DNA from: an uncultured Amaricoccus sp.
GTDB taxonomy: Bacteria; Pseudomonadota; Alphaproteobacteria; Rhodobacterales; Rhodobacteraceae
DNA: 5,232 bases
Direction: 5' to 3'
NCBI RefSeq assembly: GCF_937858865.1
Contig: NZ_CALLYO010000094.1
Span: 1-5,232, forward strand
Below are positions 1 to 4,486 of this stretch, in pieces. Position 1 is the first letter of the stretch; each line of letters starts with the position of its first letter. The position numbers and the translations under genes are program-made. The notes under the pieces are model-generated. The model saw nothing but the letters and a program-made list of their open reading frames with translations, did no database searches and had not been told where the DNA came from.

Positions 1-8
1 CCTAGGCG

Positions 9-581
9 TCAGTCGTGCAACTTGCGGGCGATCGGCGGGCCGATCGCGAGCGCCTCGAAGCGGGCGCGGAAGCCGGCCCGCTCCGGGGAGCAGGCCATGA
101 GGCCGGCCGCGGCGGCGCCGGCCGGGAAGGGGGCGAGGCGGGCCATGCGCCAGGGGCCGCCGTCGAGCGCGTACTGCACCCGCACCGCGTCGCCGTGGCG
201 GGTGAGCCGCGCCGCCACCTCGGTGGCGGGCGTCGCCTGCGGCAGCGGGATCACCGACCAGTCGGAGCGCGGGCCGGTGACGACGGTGCTGAAGTGCATC
301 GCGCCGTCGGTATATTCGATGCCGGTCTTGATCCAGCTCTCCGCGTCCCGGCGCAGCATGAGGCCGGCCTGGTCGTAGAGCGCCTGGTAGGCGCCGCGGA
401 AGCGGGCGGAGAGGGTGAAGTCGCCCTCGACCGGGGCCAGCCAGGCGTGGCCGCTGTCGCGGAAAAAGCCGTAGAAGGTGTCGCGCCAGAAGTCGGTGGC
501 GGCGCCGGTCTCGAGCTCGAGCGCATCGGCATCGCCCGACCAGCGCGGCGGCGGGTTCAGCCAGTCGAAGCTCGTCGCCAC
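9..581 (-). CDS. DUF1349 domain-containing protein (concanavalin A-like fold, REE1-type family)
   Basis: A 190-residue protein that is almost entirely one DUF1349 domain. Visible family signatures (190-aa numbering) are FDWLNPPPRW near the N-terminus, TDFWRDT (29-35), YDQAGLML (69-76), WIKTGIE (83-89) and SDWS (106-109). The family is predicted to adopt a lectin/glucanase-like beta-sandwich and includes yeast Ree1, named for an effect on enolase. The bacterial function is unknown, and no catalytic residue can be assigned here. There is no signal peptide or membrane segment, so it is probably cytosolic. A GTG at 615-617 would give 202 residues, but I prefer the GTG at 579-581. That start has a GGGGAGGGAAGG purine tract directly upstream, and the protein then begins just before the conserved FDW motif. 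It lies 82 bp downstream of the DUF1127 gene on the same strand. The family call is strong; the start is moderately sure. Confidence 0.86.
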   Translation of the reverse strand: MATSFDWLNPPPRWSGDADALELETGAATDFWRDTFYGFFRDSGHAWLAPVEGDFTLSARFRGAYQALYDQAGLMLRRDAESWIKTGIEYTDGAMHFSTVVTGPRSDWSVIPLPQATPATEVAARLTRHGDAVRVQYALDGGPWRMARLAPFPAGAAAAGLMACSPERAGFRARFEALAIGPPIARKLHD

Positions 582-585
582 CCTT

Positions 586-591
586 CCCTCC
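586..591 (-). promoter_or_regulatory. Ribosome binding site that decides the DUF1349 start
   Basis: On the minus strand the tract GGGGAGGGAAGG (593 down to 582) directly precedes the GTG at 581-579. Its GGAG core (591-588) lies 6 nt from the start, which is good Shine-Dalgarno spacing. The upstream in-frame GTG at 617 has no comparable purine tract in what can be read. This favours the shorter 190-residue protein. Confidence 0.55.
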
Positions 592-630
592 CCGGCCGCG
601 CCGGCCCTGCCTAGCACGGCGGGCGGGGCG

Positions 631-646
631 GCGGCCAGACGGCCGC
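631..646 (-). terminator. Possible hairpin terminator downstream of the DUF1127 gene
   Basis: GCGGCC (631-636) and GGCCGC (641-646) form a perfect 6-bp stem around a 4-base loop, beginning 18 bases past the DUF1127 stop codon on the minus strand. No T-run follows, so this is not a classical intrinsic terminator. In DNA this G+C-rich, short G+C stems also arise by chance. It could equally be a structural element just upstream of the DUF1349 promoter. Confidence 0.25.
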
Positions 647-663
647 GTCCGGCGCGGGGCCTC

Positions 664-879
664 TCAGAGCCGGCCGCCGCATTCCATCAGCGCCCGCCGC
701 ACCTCGACGCGGTCGACGCCGATGTCGCGCATGATCTCGTCGCACTGGAGCAGGCGGCGGTACTCGTGGCGCGCCCTGGCGCGGCCCATCGCGGCCGAGA
801 CGGCCGCCGCGAGGCGCCGGGCGAGGGTGCCGCGGGTCCAGGTCGGGGAACCGGCGCTGGCGGTGAGAATGGCGGTCAT
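664..879 (-). CDS. DUF1127 family small protein
   Basis: A 71-residue, arginine-rich protein. The C-terminal part (about residues 37-64, RHEYRRLLQCDEIMRDIGVDRVEV) carries the DUF1127 signature: an R-x-x-Y-x-x-L-L stretch, then x-x-R-D-I-G-x-x-R, then V and a final A-L. The N-terminal 35 residues are low in complexity and basic. DUF1127 proteins (E. coli YjiS type) are abundant in alphaproteobacteria. Characterised members in Rhodobacter and Agrobacterium have been linked to RNA binding, RNA turnover and stress or phosphate responses; that role is family knowledge and is not shown here. The ATG at 879-877 is preceded by a strong AAGGAGAG ribosome binding site 7-8 bases upstream, so the start is secure. 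It diverges from the glutamate dehydrogenase gene and may share its upstream control region. It probably acts in the cytoplasm. One oddity is a pair of cysteines (C46, C67). Confidence 0.88.
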   Translation of the reverse strand: MTAILTASAGSPTWTRGTLARRLAAAVSAAMGRARARHEYRRLLQCDEIMRDIGVDRVEVRRALMECGGRL

Positions 880-956
880 GGCTCTCTCTCCTTGCTCGGG
901 CCGCGGGGAGCGTCCCCGGGCGATGGGAGAAGCATGGCCGATTCGCCGCCCCGACC

Positions 957-976
957 CCTGTGCCCGCCGTCACAGG
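957..976. promoter_or_regulatory. Candidate CRP/FNR-family operator in the DUF1127-GDH divergent region
   Basis: The palindrome CCTGTG-N8-CACAGG is perfect over both 6-base arms. Read against the CRP consensus TGTGA-N6-TCACA, the core at 959-974 is TGTGC-CCGCCG-TCACA, which matches 9 of 10 defined positions. Its centre (966.5) lies about 61-63 bases upstream of the transcription start predicted from the promoter at 994-1022, the classical class I activator distance. A regulator of the Crp/Fnr superfamily is inferred, since the regulator is not in the window. The site could serve either divergent gene. Confidence 0.42.
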
Positions 977-993
977 CGCCGCGCGCCATCCGC

Positions 994-1022
994 TTGTCGG
1001 CGCGAGCGGCGGGTGCTCTATT
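994..1022 (+). promoter_or_regulatory. Candidate sigma-70 promoter for glutamate dehydrogenase
   Basis: A -35-like TTGTCG (994-999, 4 of 6 matches to TTGACA) is separated by exactly 17 bases from a -10-like TCTATT (1017-1022, 4 of 6 to TATAAT). The TG dinucleotide at 1014-1015 makes it an extended -10. The short A/T-rich patch stands out in very G+C-rich DNA. Transcription would start near 1028-1029, giving a leader of about 37 bases to the ATG at 1066, with GGGAGAAA at 1053-1060 as ribosome binding site. Confidence 0.45.
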
Positions 1023-1065
1023 GCGACGAACGCCGCCCCGAGCGGTACCACCGGGAGAAAGCGCC

Positions 1066-2499
1066 ATGAACGCTCCGCTGCGCGAGCCGAGCTTCCGCGA
1101 GTCAGTCGACCTCATGTTCAACCGCGCGGTGCGGCTGATGGATCTCTCCCCCGGGCTCGAGGAGAAGATCCGCGTCTGCAACTCGACCTACACCGTCCGC
1201 TTCGGGGTGCGGCTCAGGGGCGCGATCCACACCTTCACCGGCTACCGCTCGGTGCATTCGGAGCATATGGAGCCGGTCAAGGGCGGCATCCGCTACGCGA
1301 TGAGCGTGCACCAGGACGAGGTCGAGGCGCTGGCGGCGCTGATGACCTACAAATGCTCGCTGGTCGAGGTGCCGTTCGGCGGCTCGAAGGGCGGGCTCCG
1401 GATCGACCCGCGCGAGTGGAACGAGCACGAGCTCGAGCAGATCACCCGCCGCTTCACCTACGAGCTCGCCAAGCGCGACCTGATCAACCCGAGCCAGAAC
1501 GTCCCCGCCCCCGACATGGGCACCGGCGAGCGCGAGATGGCCTGGATGGCCGACCAATACCGGCGGATGAACACCACCGACATCAACGCCTCGGCCTGCG
1601 TCACCGGCAAGCCGCTCAACTCGGGCGGCATCGCCGGCCGCGTCGAGGCCACCGGGCGCGGCGTCCAGTACGCGCTGCGCGAGTTCTTCCGGCATGCGGA
1701 GGACGTGAAGCGGGCGCGGCTCTCGGGCGGGCTCGAGGGCAAGCGGGTGATCGTCCAGGGCCTCGGCAACGTCGGCTACCATGCCGCCAAGTTCCTCTCC
1801 GAGGAGGACGGGGCGAAGATCGTCGGCGTCATCGAGCGCGACGGCGCGGTGGTGAACGACAAGGGCCTGCCGATCGAGTTCCTCAAGACCCACCTCGCCG
1901 CCCACGGCGGGGTCAAGGACTTCCCGCGCGGAACCCATGTCGAGGACGGCGCGTCGGTCCTCGAGCAGGAGTGCGACATCCTGATCCCGGCCGCGATGGA
2001 GTCGGTCATCAACCTCGGCAACGCCGGCCGCATCAGGGCGCCGCTCATCGTCGAGGCGGCCAACGGCCCGATCACCGCCGGCGCCGACGACATCCTGCGC
2101 CAGAAGGGCACGGTCATCATCCCGGATCTCTACGCCAACGCCGGCGGCGTGACGGTCAGCTACTTCGAGTGGGTGAAGAACCTCAGCCACATCCGCTTCG
2201 GCCGGATGCAGCGCCGCCAGGAGGAGGCGCAGAACGCGCTCCTCGTCCACGAGCTCGACCGGCTGCTGAAGGAATCGTCGACGAACCACGGCCTGACCGA
2301 GAAGTTCAAGCAGCAGTACGTCCGCGGCGCCGGCGAGCTCGAGCTGGTCCGCTCCGGCCTCGACGACACCATGCGCACCGCCTACCAGTCGATGCGCGAG
2401 GTCTGGCACAGCCGCAAGGAGGTCGAGGACCTGCGCGTCGCCGCCTATCTCGTCTCGATCGAGCGCGTGGCGGCGAGTTACCGCTCGAAGGGCCTCTGA
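1066..2499 (+). CDS. gdhA: Glutamate dehydrogenase, animal/mitochondrial-like hexameric type (Glu/Leu/Phe/Val dehydrogenase family)
   Basis: A 477-residue cytosolic enzyme for reversible oxidative deamination of glutamate to 2-oxoglutarate and ammonia. The substrate domain contains VKGGIRY (K72), TYKCSLVEVPFGGSKGG (K96, catalytic K108) and NVPAPDMGTGEREM (catalytic D150). The nucleotide-binding domain follows a TGRGV motif, with the dinucleotide fingerprint GLGNVG at 232-237 and an acidic residue (E257) after the second strand. That residue suggests NAD use, but GDH cofactor choice cannot be settled this way. The late motif ANAGGVTVSYFEW (357-369) is standard. Residues about 371-435 form an extended segment resembling the antenna of animal GDH. 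The ATG at 1066 is chosen because GGGAGAAA lies 5 bases upstream; the open frame extends further upstream only because stops are rare here. The C-terminus, ending YRSKGL, is complete. A single-gene unit is likely. The symbol is the generic one for GDH; the protein is closer to the bovine type than to E. coli GdhA. Confidence 0.95.
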   Translation: MNAPLREPSFRESVDLMFNRAVRLMDLSPGLEEKIRVCNSTYTVRFGVRLRGAIHTFTGYRSVHSEHMEPVKGGIRYAMSVHQDEVEALAALMTYKCSLVEVPFGGSKGGLRIDPREWNEHELEQITRRFTYELAKRDLINPSQNVPAPDMGTGEREMAWMADQYRRMNTTDINASACVTGKPLNSGGIAGRVEATGRGVQYALREFFRHAEDVKRARLSGGLEGKRVIVQGLGNVGYHAAKFLSEEDGAKIVGVIERDGAVVNDKGLPIEFLKTHLAAHGGVKDFPRGTHVEDGASVLEQECDILIPAAMESVINLGNAGRIRAPLIVEAANGPITAGADDILRQKGTVIIPDLYANAGGVTVSYFEWVKNLSHIRFGRMQRRQEEAQNALLVHELDRLLKESSTNHGLTEKFKQQYVRGAGELELVRSGLDDTMRTAYQSMREVWHSRKEVEDLRVAAYLVSIERVAASYRSKGL

Positions 2500-2533
2500 C
2501 GCCGCACCCCGCGGCACCCCCGCGCGCGGCGGC

Positions 2534-2562
2534 TTGGCGGTCCGCGCCGAATGGTGTAGCGA
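2534..2562 (+). promoter_or_regulatory. Weak candidate promoter for the metalloprotease gene
   Basis: TTGGCG (2534-2539) lies 17 bases ahead of TAGCGA (2557-2562). The -35 fit is fair and the -10 fit is poor by E. coli standards (2 of 6 matches). Transcription from here would produce a leader of roughly 120 bases that includes the hairpin at 2607-2630. Treat it as a hint only. Confidence 0.2.
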
Positions 2563-2606
2563 TCGTCCCAGAGGGGGCGACTCGTCCGGCGTGCCGGGCG
2601 GAGTCC

Positions 2607-2630
2607 GCTGCCGCGACCCGTCGCGGCAGC
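2607..2630. terminator. Perfect 10-bp hairpin between GDH and the metalloprotease gene
   Basis: GCTGCCGCGA (2607-2616) and TCGCGGCAGC (2621-2630) are exact reverse complements around the 4-base loop CCCG. The stem is 10 bp with 8 G:C pairs. It lies 108 bases after the GDH stop and 58 bases before the preferred metalloprotease start. No T-tract follows on either strand, so a textbook intrinsic terminator is not supported. It could be a U-less terminator or RNA 3'-end stabiliser for GDH, a leader structure controlling the protease, or a binding site for a dimeric protein. Confidence 0.45.
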
Positions 2631-2675
2631 CGTGCCTGGGTGGCGCGTCCGTTCCCTTCTGGCAGACATGGTCCT

Positions 2676-2680
2676 GGAGG
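2676..2680 (+). promoter_or_regulatory. Ribosome binding site that decides the metalloprotease start
   Basis: GGAGG lies 8 bases before the ATG at 2689-2691. The two other in-frame candidates, GTG at 2632 and ATG at 2668, have weaker upstream sequence (CGGCAGC for the GTG, TTCTGGCAGAC for the ATG). The GTG start would also begin inside the arm-proximal edge of the hairpin region. Confidence 0.55.
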
Positions 2681-2688
2681 CGGGGGAC

Positions 2689-4161
2689 ATGGCAGCGATC
2701 GAGAGTGCCGGGCGGAGCTGGGACCAGCGGATCGACGGCGAGCTGGCCGGAATGCGCTGGACCGCCTCGACCGTCACCTACAGCTTCCCCGACGCACGCT
2801 CCGACTACGGCTATGCCACCTCGGGCTTCTCGCCGCTCCGCGCCGAGCAGGCATCGGCGATCCGCGCCATCCTCGAGGTCGGGGCCCCCGGGGCGAAGCC
2901 GGCCGCCGGGGCCTTCTCCGTCGAGGGCCTGACCGGGCTCGATCTCGCCTTCCTCGCCGGCGGCTCGGGCGCCGGGGTGCTGCGTCACGCCAACAGCAGC
3001 ACGGCCGGGACCGCCTATACCTACTACCCGACGGTGTTCGAGCAGGGCGGCGACTCCTGGTACGGGGATTCCGGCACCCACCCCGTCGTCGGCAACTACC
3101 ATTTCGCAATCCTGCTGCACGAGATCGGCCATGCGCTGGGGCTGAAGCACGGGCACGAGACGGACGTCTTCGGCGCCATCCCCGATGCGACCGACTCGAT
3201 GGAATATTCGGTGATGACCTACCGGTCCTACGTGGGATCGGATGCGGCCTATCTCTACAACGAGACCGGCGGCTTCGCGCAGAGCTTCATGATGTACGAC
3301 ATCGCCGCCCTGCAGCATCTCTACGGCGCCGACTTCCACACCAATTCGGGCGATACCACCTATTCCTGGAAGCCGGGCTCGGGAAACACCCTCGTCAACG
3401 GCGCGGTCGGCATCGCCGCCGGGTGGAACCGCATCTTCGCCACCATCTGGGACGGCGGCGGCACCGACACCTACGACCTCTCGGCCTATCGCAAGGGGGT
3501 CGTCGTCGACCTCGCGCCCGGCGCCTGCTCGGTCTTCTCGCCGGACCAGTGCGCCGATCTCGGCGGCGGGCCGAACGGCGGCCATGCCCGCGGCAACATC
3601 TTCAACGCCCTGCCCTATCACGGCGACGCGCGCTCGCTGATCGAGAATGCCGTCGGCGGCAGCGGGAACGACCATCTCTCCGGCAACGCCGCGGCGAACC
3701 GCCTGAGCGGCGGCAGCGGCGCCGACGAACTCGCGGGCCGGGCGGGCGCCGACATGCTGCGCGGCGGCGCCGGCAACGACCGGCTGATCGGCGGCGCGGG
3801 GGCCGACACGCTGGTCGGCGGGGCGGGCAGCGACGTCTTCCGCTTCGCGTCCGGCGATTCGACGCGGGCGGCGCGCGACGTCATCGCCGCGGGCGACGGC
3901 GCCAGCGCCTTCCAGGGCGCGGGCGTGGCGTCCGGCGACCGGATCGACCTCTCCGCCATCGACGCCGACCTCGGCCGGGGCGGGGACCAGGCCTTCATCC
4001 TCGGCGGCACCGGCAAGGGGCACCTCTCGCTCGTCTCCTCGGGCAGCGACACCATCCTGCGCGGCAACGTCGACGGCGACGCGGCCTTCGAGTTCGAGCT
4101 CCGCATCGCCGACGCGGGCGTCTCGCACGCCGCCTACAAGGCGGTGGACTTCATCCTCTGA
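2689..4161 (+). CDS. Serralysin-type RTX zinc metalloprotease (peptidase M10B family)
   Basis: A 490-residue protein expected to be secreted and to cleave proteins outside the cell. The catalytic domain has the metzincin zinc motif HEIGHALGLKH (H144, E145, H148, G151, H154) and the Met-turn SVMTY (M176, with Y178 as the usual extra zinc ligand). The N-terminal TVTYSFPD and the motif MYDIAALQHLYGA are typical of serralysins. A Peptidase_M10 C-terminal region follows, with about seven RTX nonapeptides (323-385) that bind calcium in a beta-roll. The protein ends in DFIL, the acidic-plus-three-hydrophobic tail of type I secretion substrates, and has no N-terminal signal peptide, as expected for ABC export. 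Length is normal for the family (about 470-490). The ATG at 2689 is chosen for its GGAGG site. No transporter or inhibitor gene is adjacent. One oddity is two cysteines (C280, C288) in a family that usually has none. Confidence 0.93.
   Translation: MAAIESAGRSWDQRIDGELAGMRWTASTVTYSFPDARSDYGYATSGFSPLRAEQASAIRAILEVGAPGAKPAAGAFSVEGLTGLDLAFLAGGSGAGVLRHANSSTAGTAYTYYPTVFEQGGDSWYGDSGTHPVVGNYHFAILLHEIGHALGLKHGHETDVFGAIPDATDSMEYSVMTYRSYVGSDAAYLYNETGGFAQSFMMYDIAALQHLYGADFHTNSGDTTYSWKPGSGNTLVNGAVGIAAGWNRIFATIWDGGGTDTYDLSAYRKGVVVDLAPGACSVFSPDQCADLGGGPNGGHARGNIFNALPYHGDARSLIENAVGGSGNDHLSGNAAANRLSGGSGADELAGRAGADMLRGGAGNDRLIGGAGADTLVGGAGSDVFRFASGDSTRAARDVIAAGDGASAFQGAGVASGDRIDLSAIDADLGRGGDQAFILGGTGKGHLSLVSSGSDTILRGNVDGDAAFEFELRIADAGVSHAAYKAVDFIL
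3655..3843 (+). repeat. RTX nonapeptide repeat block (seven tandem 27-bp units)
   Basis: Seven consecutive nine-residue units within the metalloprotease: GGSGNDHLS, GNAAANRLS, GGSGADELA, GRAGADMLR, GGAGNDRLI, GGAGADTLV and GGAGSDVFR. The consensus is GGxGxDxLx, and each canonical pair binds calcium between adjacent turns of a parallel beta-roll. Unit 2 lacks both the second glycine and the aspartate, and unit 4 has R for the second G, so some calcium sites on that face should be weak or missing. At DNA level the units are similar but diverged, with no sign of recent exact duplication. Confidence 0.88.
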
Positions 4162-4164
4162 TAC

Positions 4165-4392
4165 TCACCGCCGGCGGATCAGGTATTCCTGCCAGCCGTC
4201 GCGCTCGGCCTGGGCGAGGAGGGCGTGGCCGGTCTCGTGGCAGAAGTGGGGGAAGTCGACGCGCGCGGCCGGGTCGTCGGCCAGCACCCGCAGCAGGGCG
4301 CCGGGGGCGAGGCCGGCGAGGCGCCTGCGCGCCCGCAGGACCGGCAGCGGGCAGAGCAGCCCGCGGGCGTCGAGCTCGGCGTCGATCGTCAT
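4165..4392 (-). CDS. TusA-family sulfurtransferase / sulfur carrier protein
   Basis: A 75-residue cytosolic protein with the TusA/SirA signature ARGLLCPLPVLRAR. C14 in the CPxP motif is the persulfide-carrying cysteine. A second cysteine (C51) lies in DFPHFCHETGHALL, a variant common in small TusA-like proteins. TusA proteins relay sulfur from cysteine desulfurases to tRNA thiolation, molybdenum cofactor or sulfur-oxidation pathways; which applies here cannot be told. Length is close to E. coli TusA (81). The ATG at 4392-4390 is chosen because family members start a few residues before the D-A-R-G-L-x-C-P motif. The in-frame 32-residue extension to an ATG at 4488 is arginine/proline-rich, non-conserved and would overlap the ccdA start. 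The ribosome binding site is weak (GGCGGC). It converges with the metalloprotease gene (3 bp between stops) and diverges from ccdA. The symbol is left blank because several paralogous TusA-like families exist. Confidence 0.88.
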   Translation of the reverse strand: MTIDAELDARGLLCPLPVLRARRRLAGLAPGALLRVLADDPAARVDFPHFCHETGHALLAQAERDGWQEYLIRRR

Positions 4393-4486
4393 GCCGCCAG
4401 CTAGCCGGGGCCGCGGCAGCCTGTCCACGGCAATGTGCGCCGGCCGCTGGTGACGGCGCCGGGGCCGCCGGCTAGGGTGGGCGGCC
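4393..4486. promoter_or_regulatory. Divergent intergenic control region between tusA-like gene and ccdA
   Basis: These 94 bases must hold the promoters of both divergent genes. The perfect 8-bp inverted repeat CTAGCCGG (4401-4408) / CCGGCTAG (4468-4475) lies almost symmetrically, 8 bases from the tusA-like start and 11 from the ccdA start. The CTAG cores give TAGGGT on the plus strand and TAGCTG on the minus strand, which could act as degenerate -10 elements; no convincing -35 accompanies them. The region is otherwise G+C-rich. Confidence 0.35.

Noticed and set aside
15..614. Plus-strand open frames opposite the DUF1349 gene
   Set aside because: They encode Arg/Gly/Ala-rich sequence without motifs, while the minus strand encodes clear DUF1349 motifs.
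880..956. A promoter for the DUF1127 gene on the minus strand
   Set aside because: A CATGCT -10-like hexamer is present around 930-935, but no acceptable -35 lies at 16-18 bases, so I do not list it.
478..1065. An in-frame N-terminal extension of GDH by 196 codons
   Set aside because: The extension is low-complexity, overlaps the DUF1127 gene and part of the DUF1349 gene antisense, and has no homology-like motif. The ATG at 1066 has a good ribosome binding site and fits family length.
2524..2547. GCGCGG ... CCGCGC hairpin shortly after the GDH stop as a terminator
   Set aside because: It is only a 6-bp stem with a 12-base loop and no T-run. Stems like this are common by chance at this base composition.
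3655..3843. Possible short tandem DNA repeat or CRISPR-like array
   Set aside because: The 27-bp periodicity is explained by coding of RTX nonapeptides. Units are adjacent, diverged and without spacers.
1102..4128. A stop-free antisense frame of about 1000 codons opposite GDH and the protease
   Set aside because: The product is compositionally biased (Ala/Gly/Arg/Val/Asp) with no recognisable domain, and it mirrors the codon bias of the sense genes. No ribosome binding site or family motif supports it.
960..4475. A stop-free plus-strand frame of over 1100 codons running through GDH and the protease
   Set aside because: It is out of frame with two clearly recognisable enzymes and encodes Arg/Pro/Gly-rich low-complexity sequence. 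Such frames are expected in very G+C-rich DNA because stop codons are rare.
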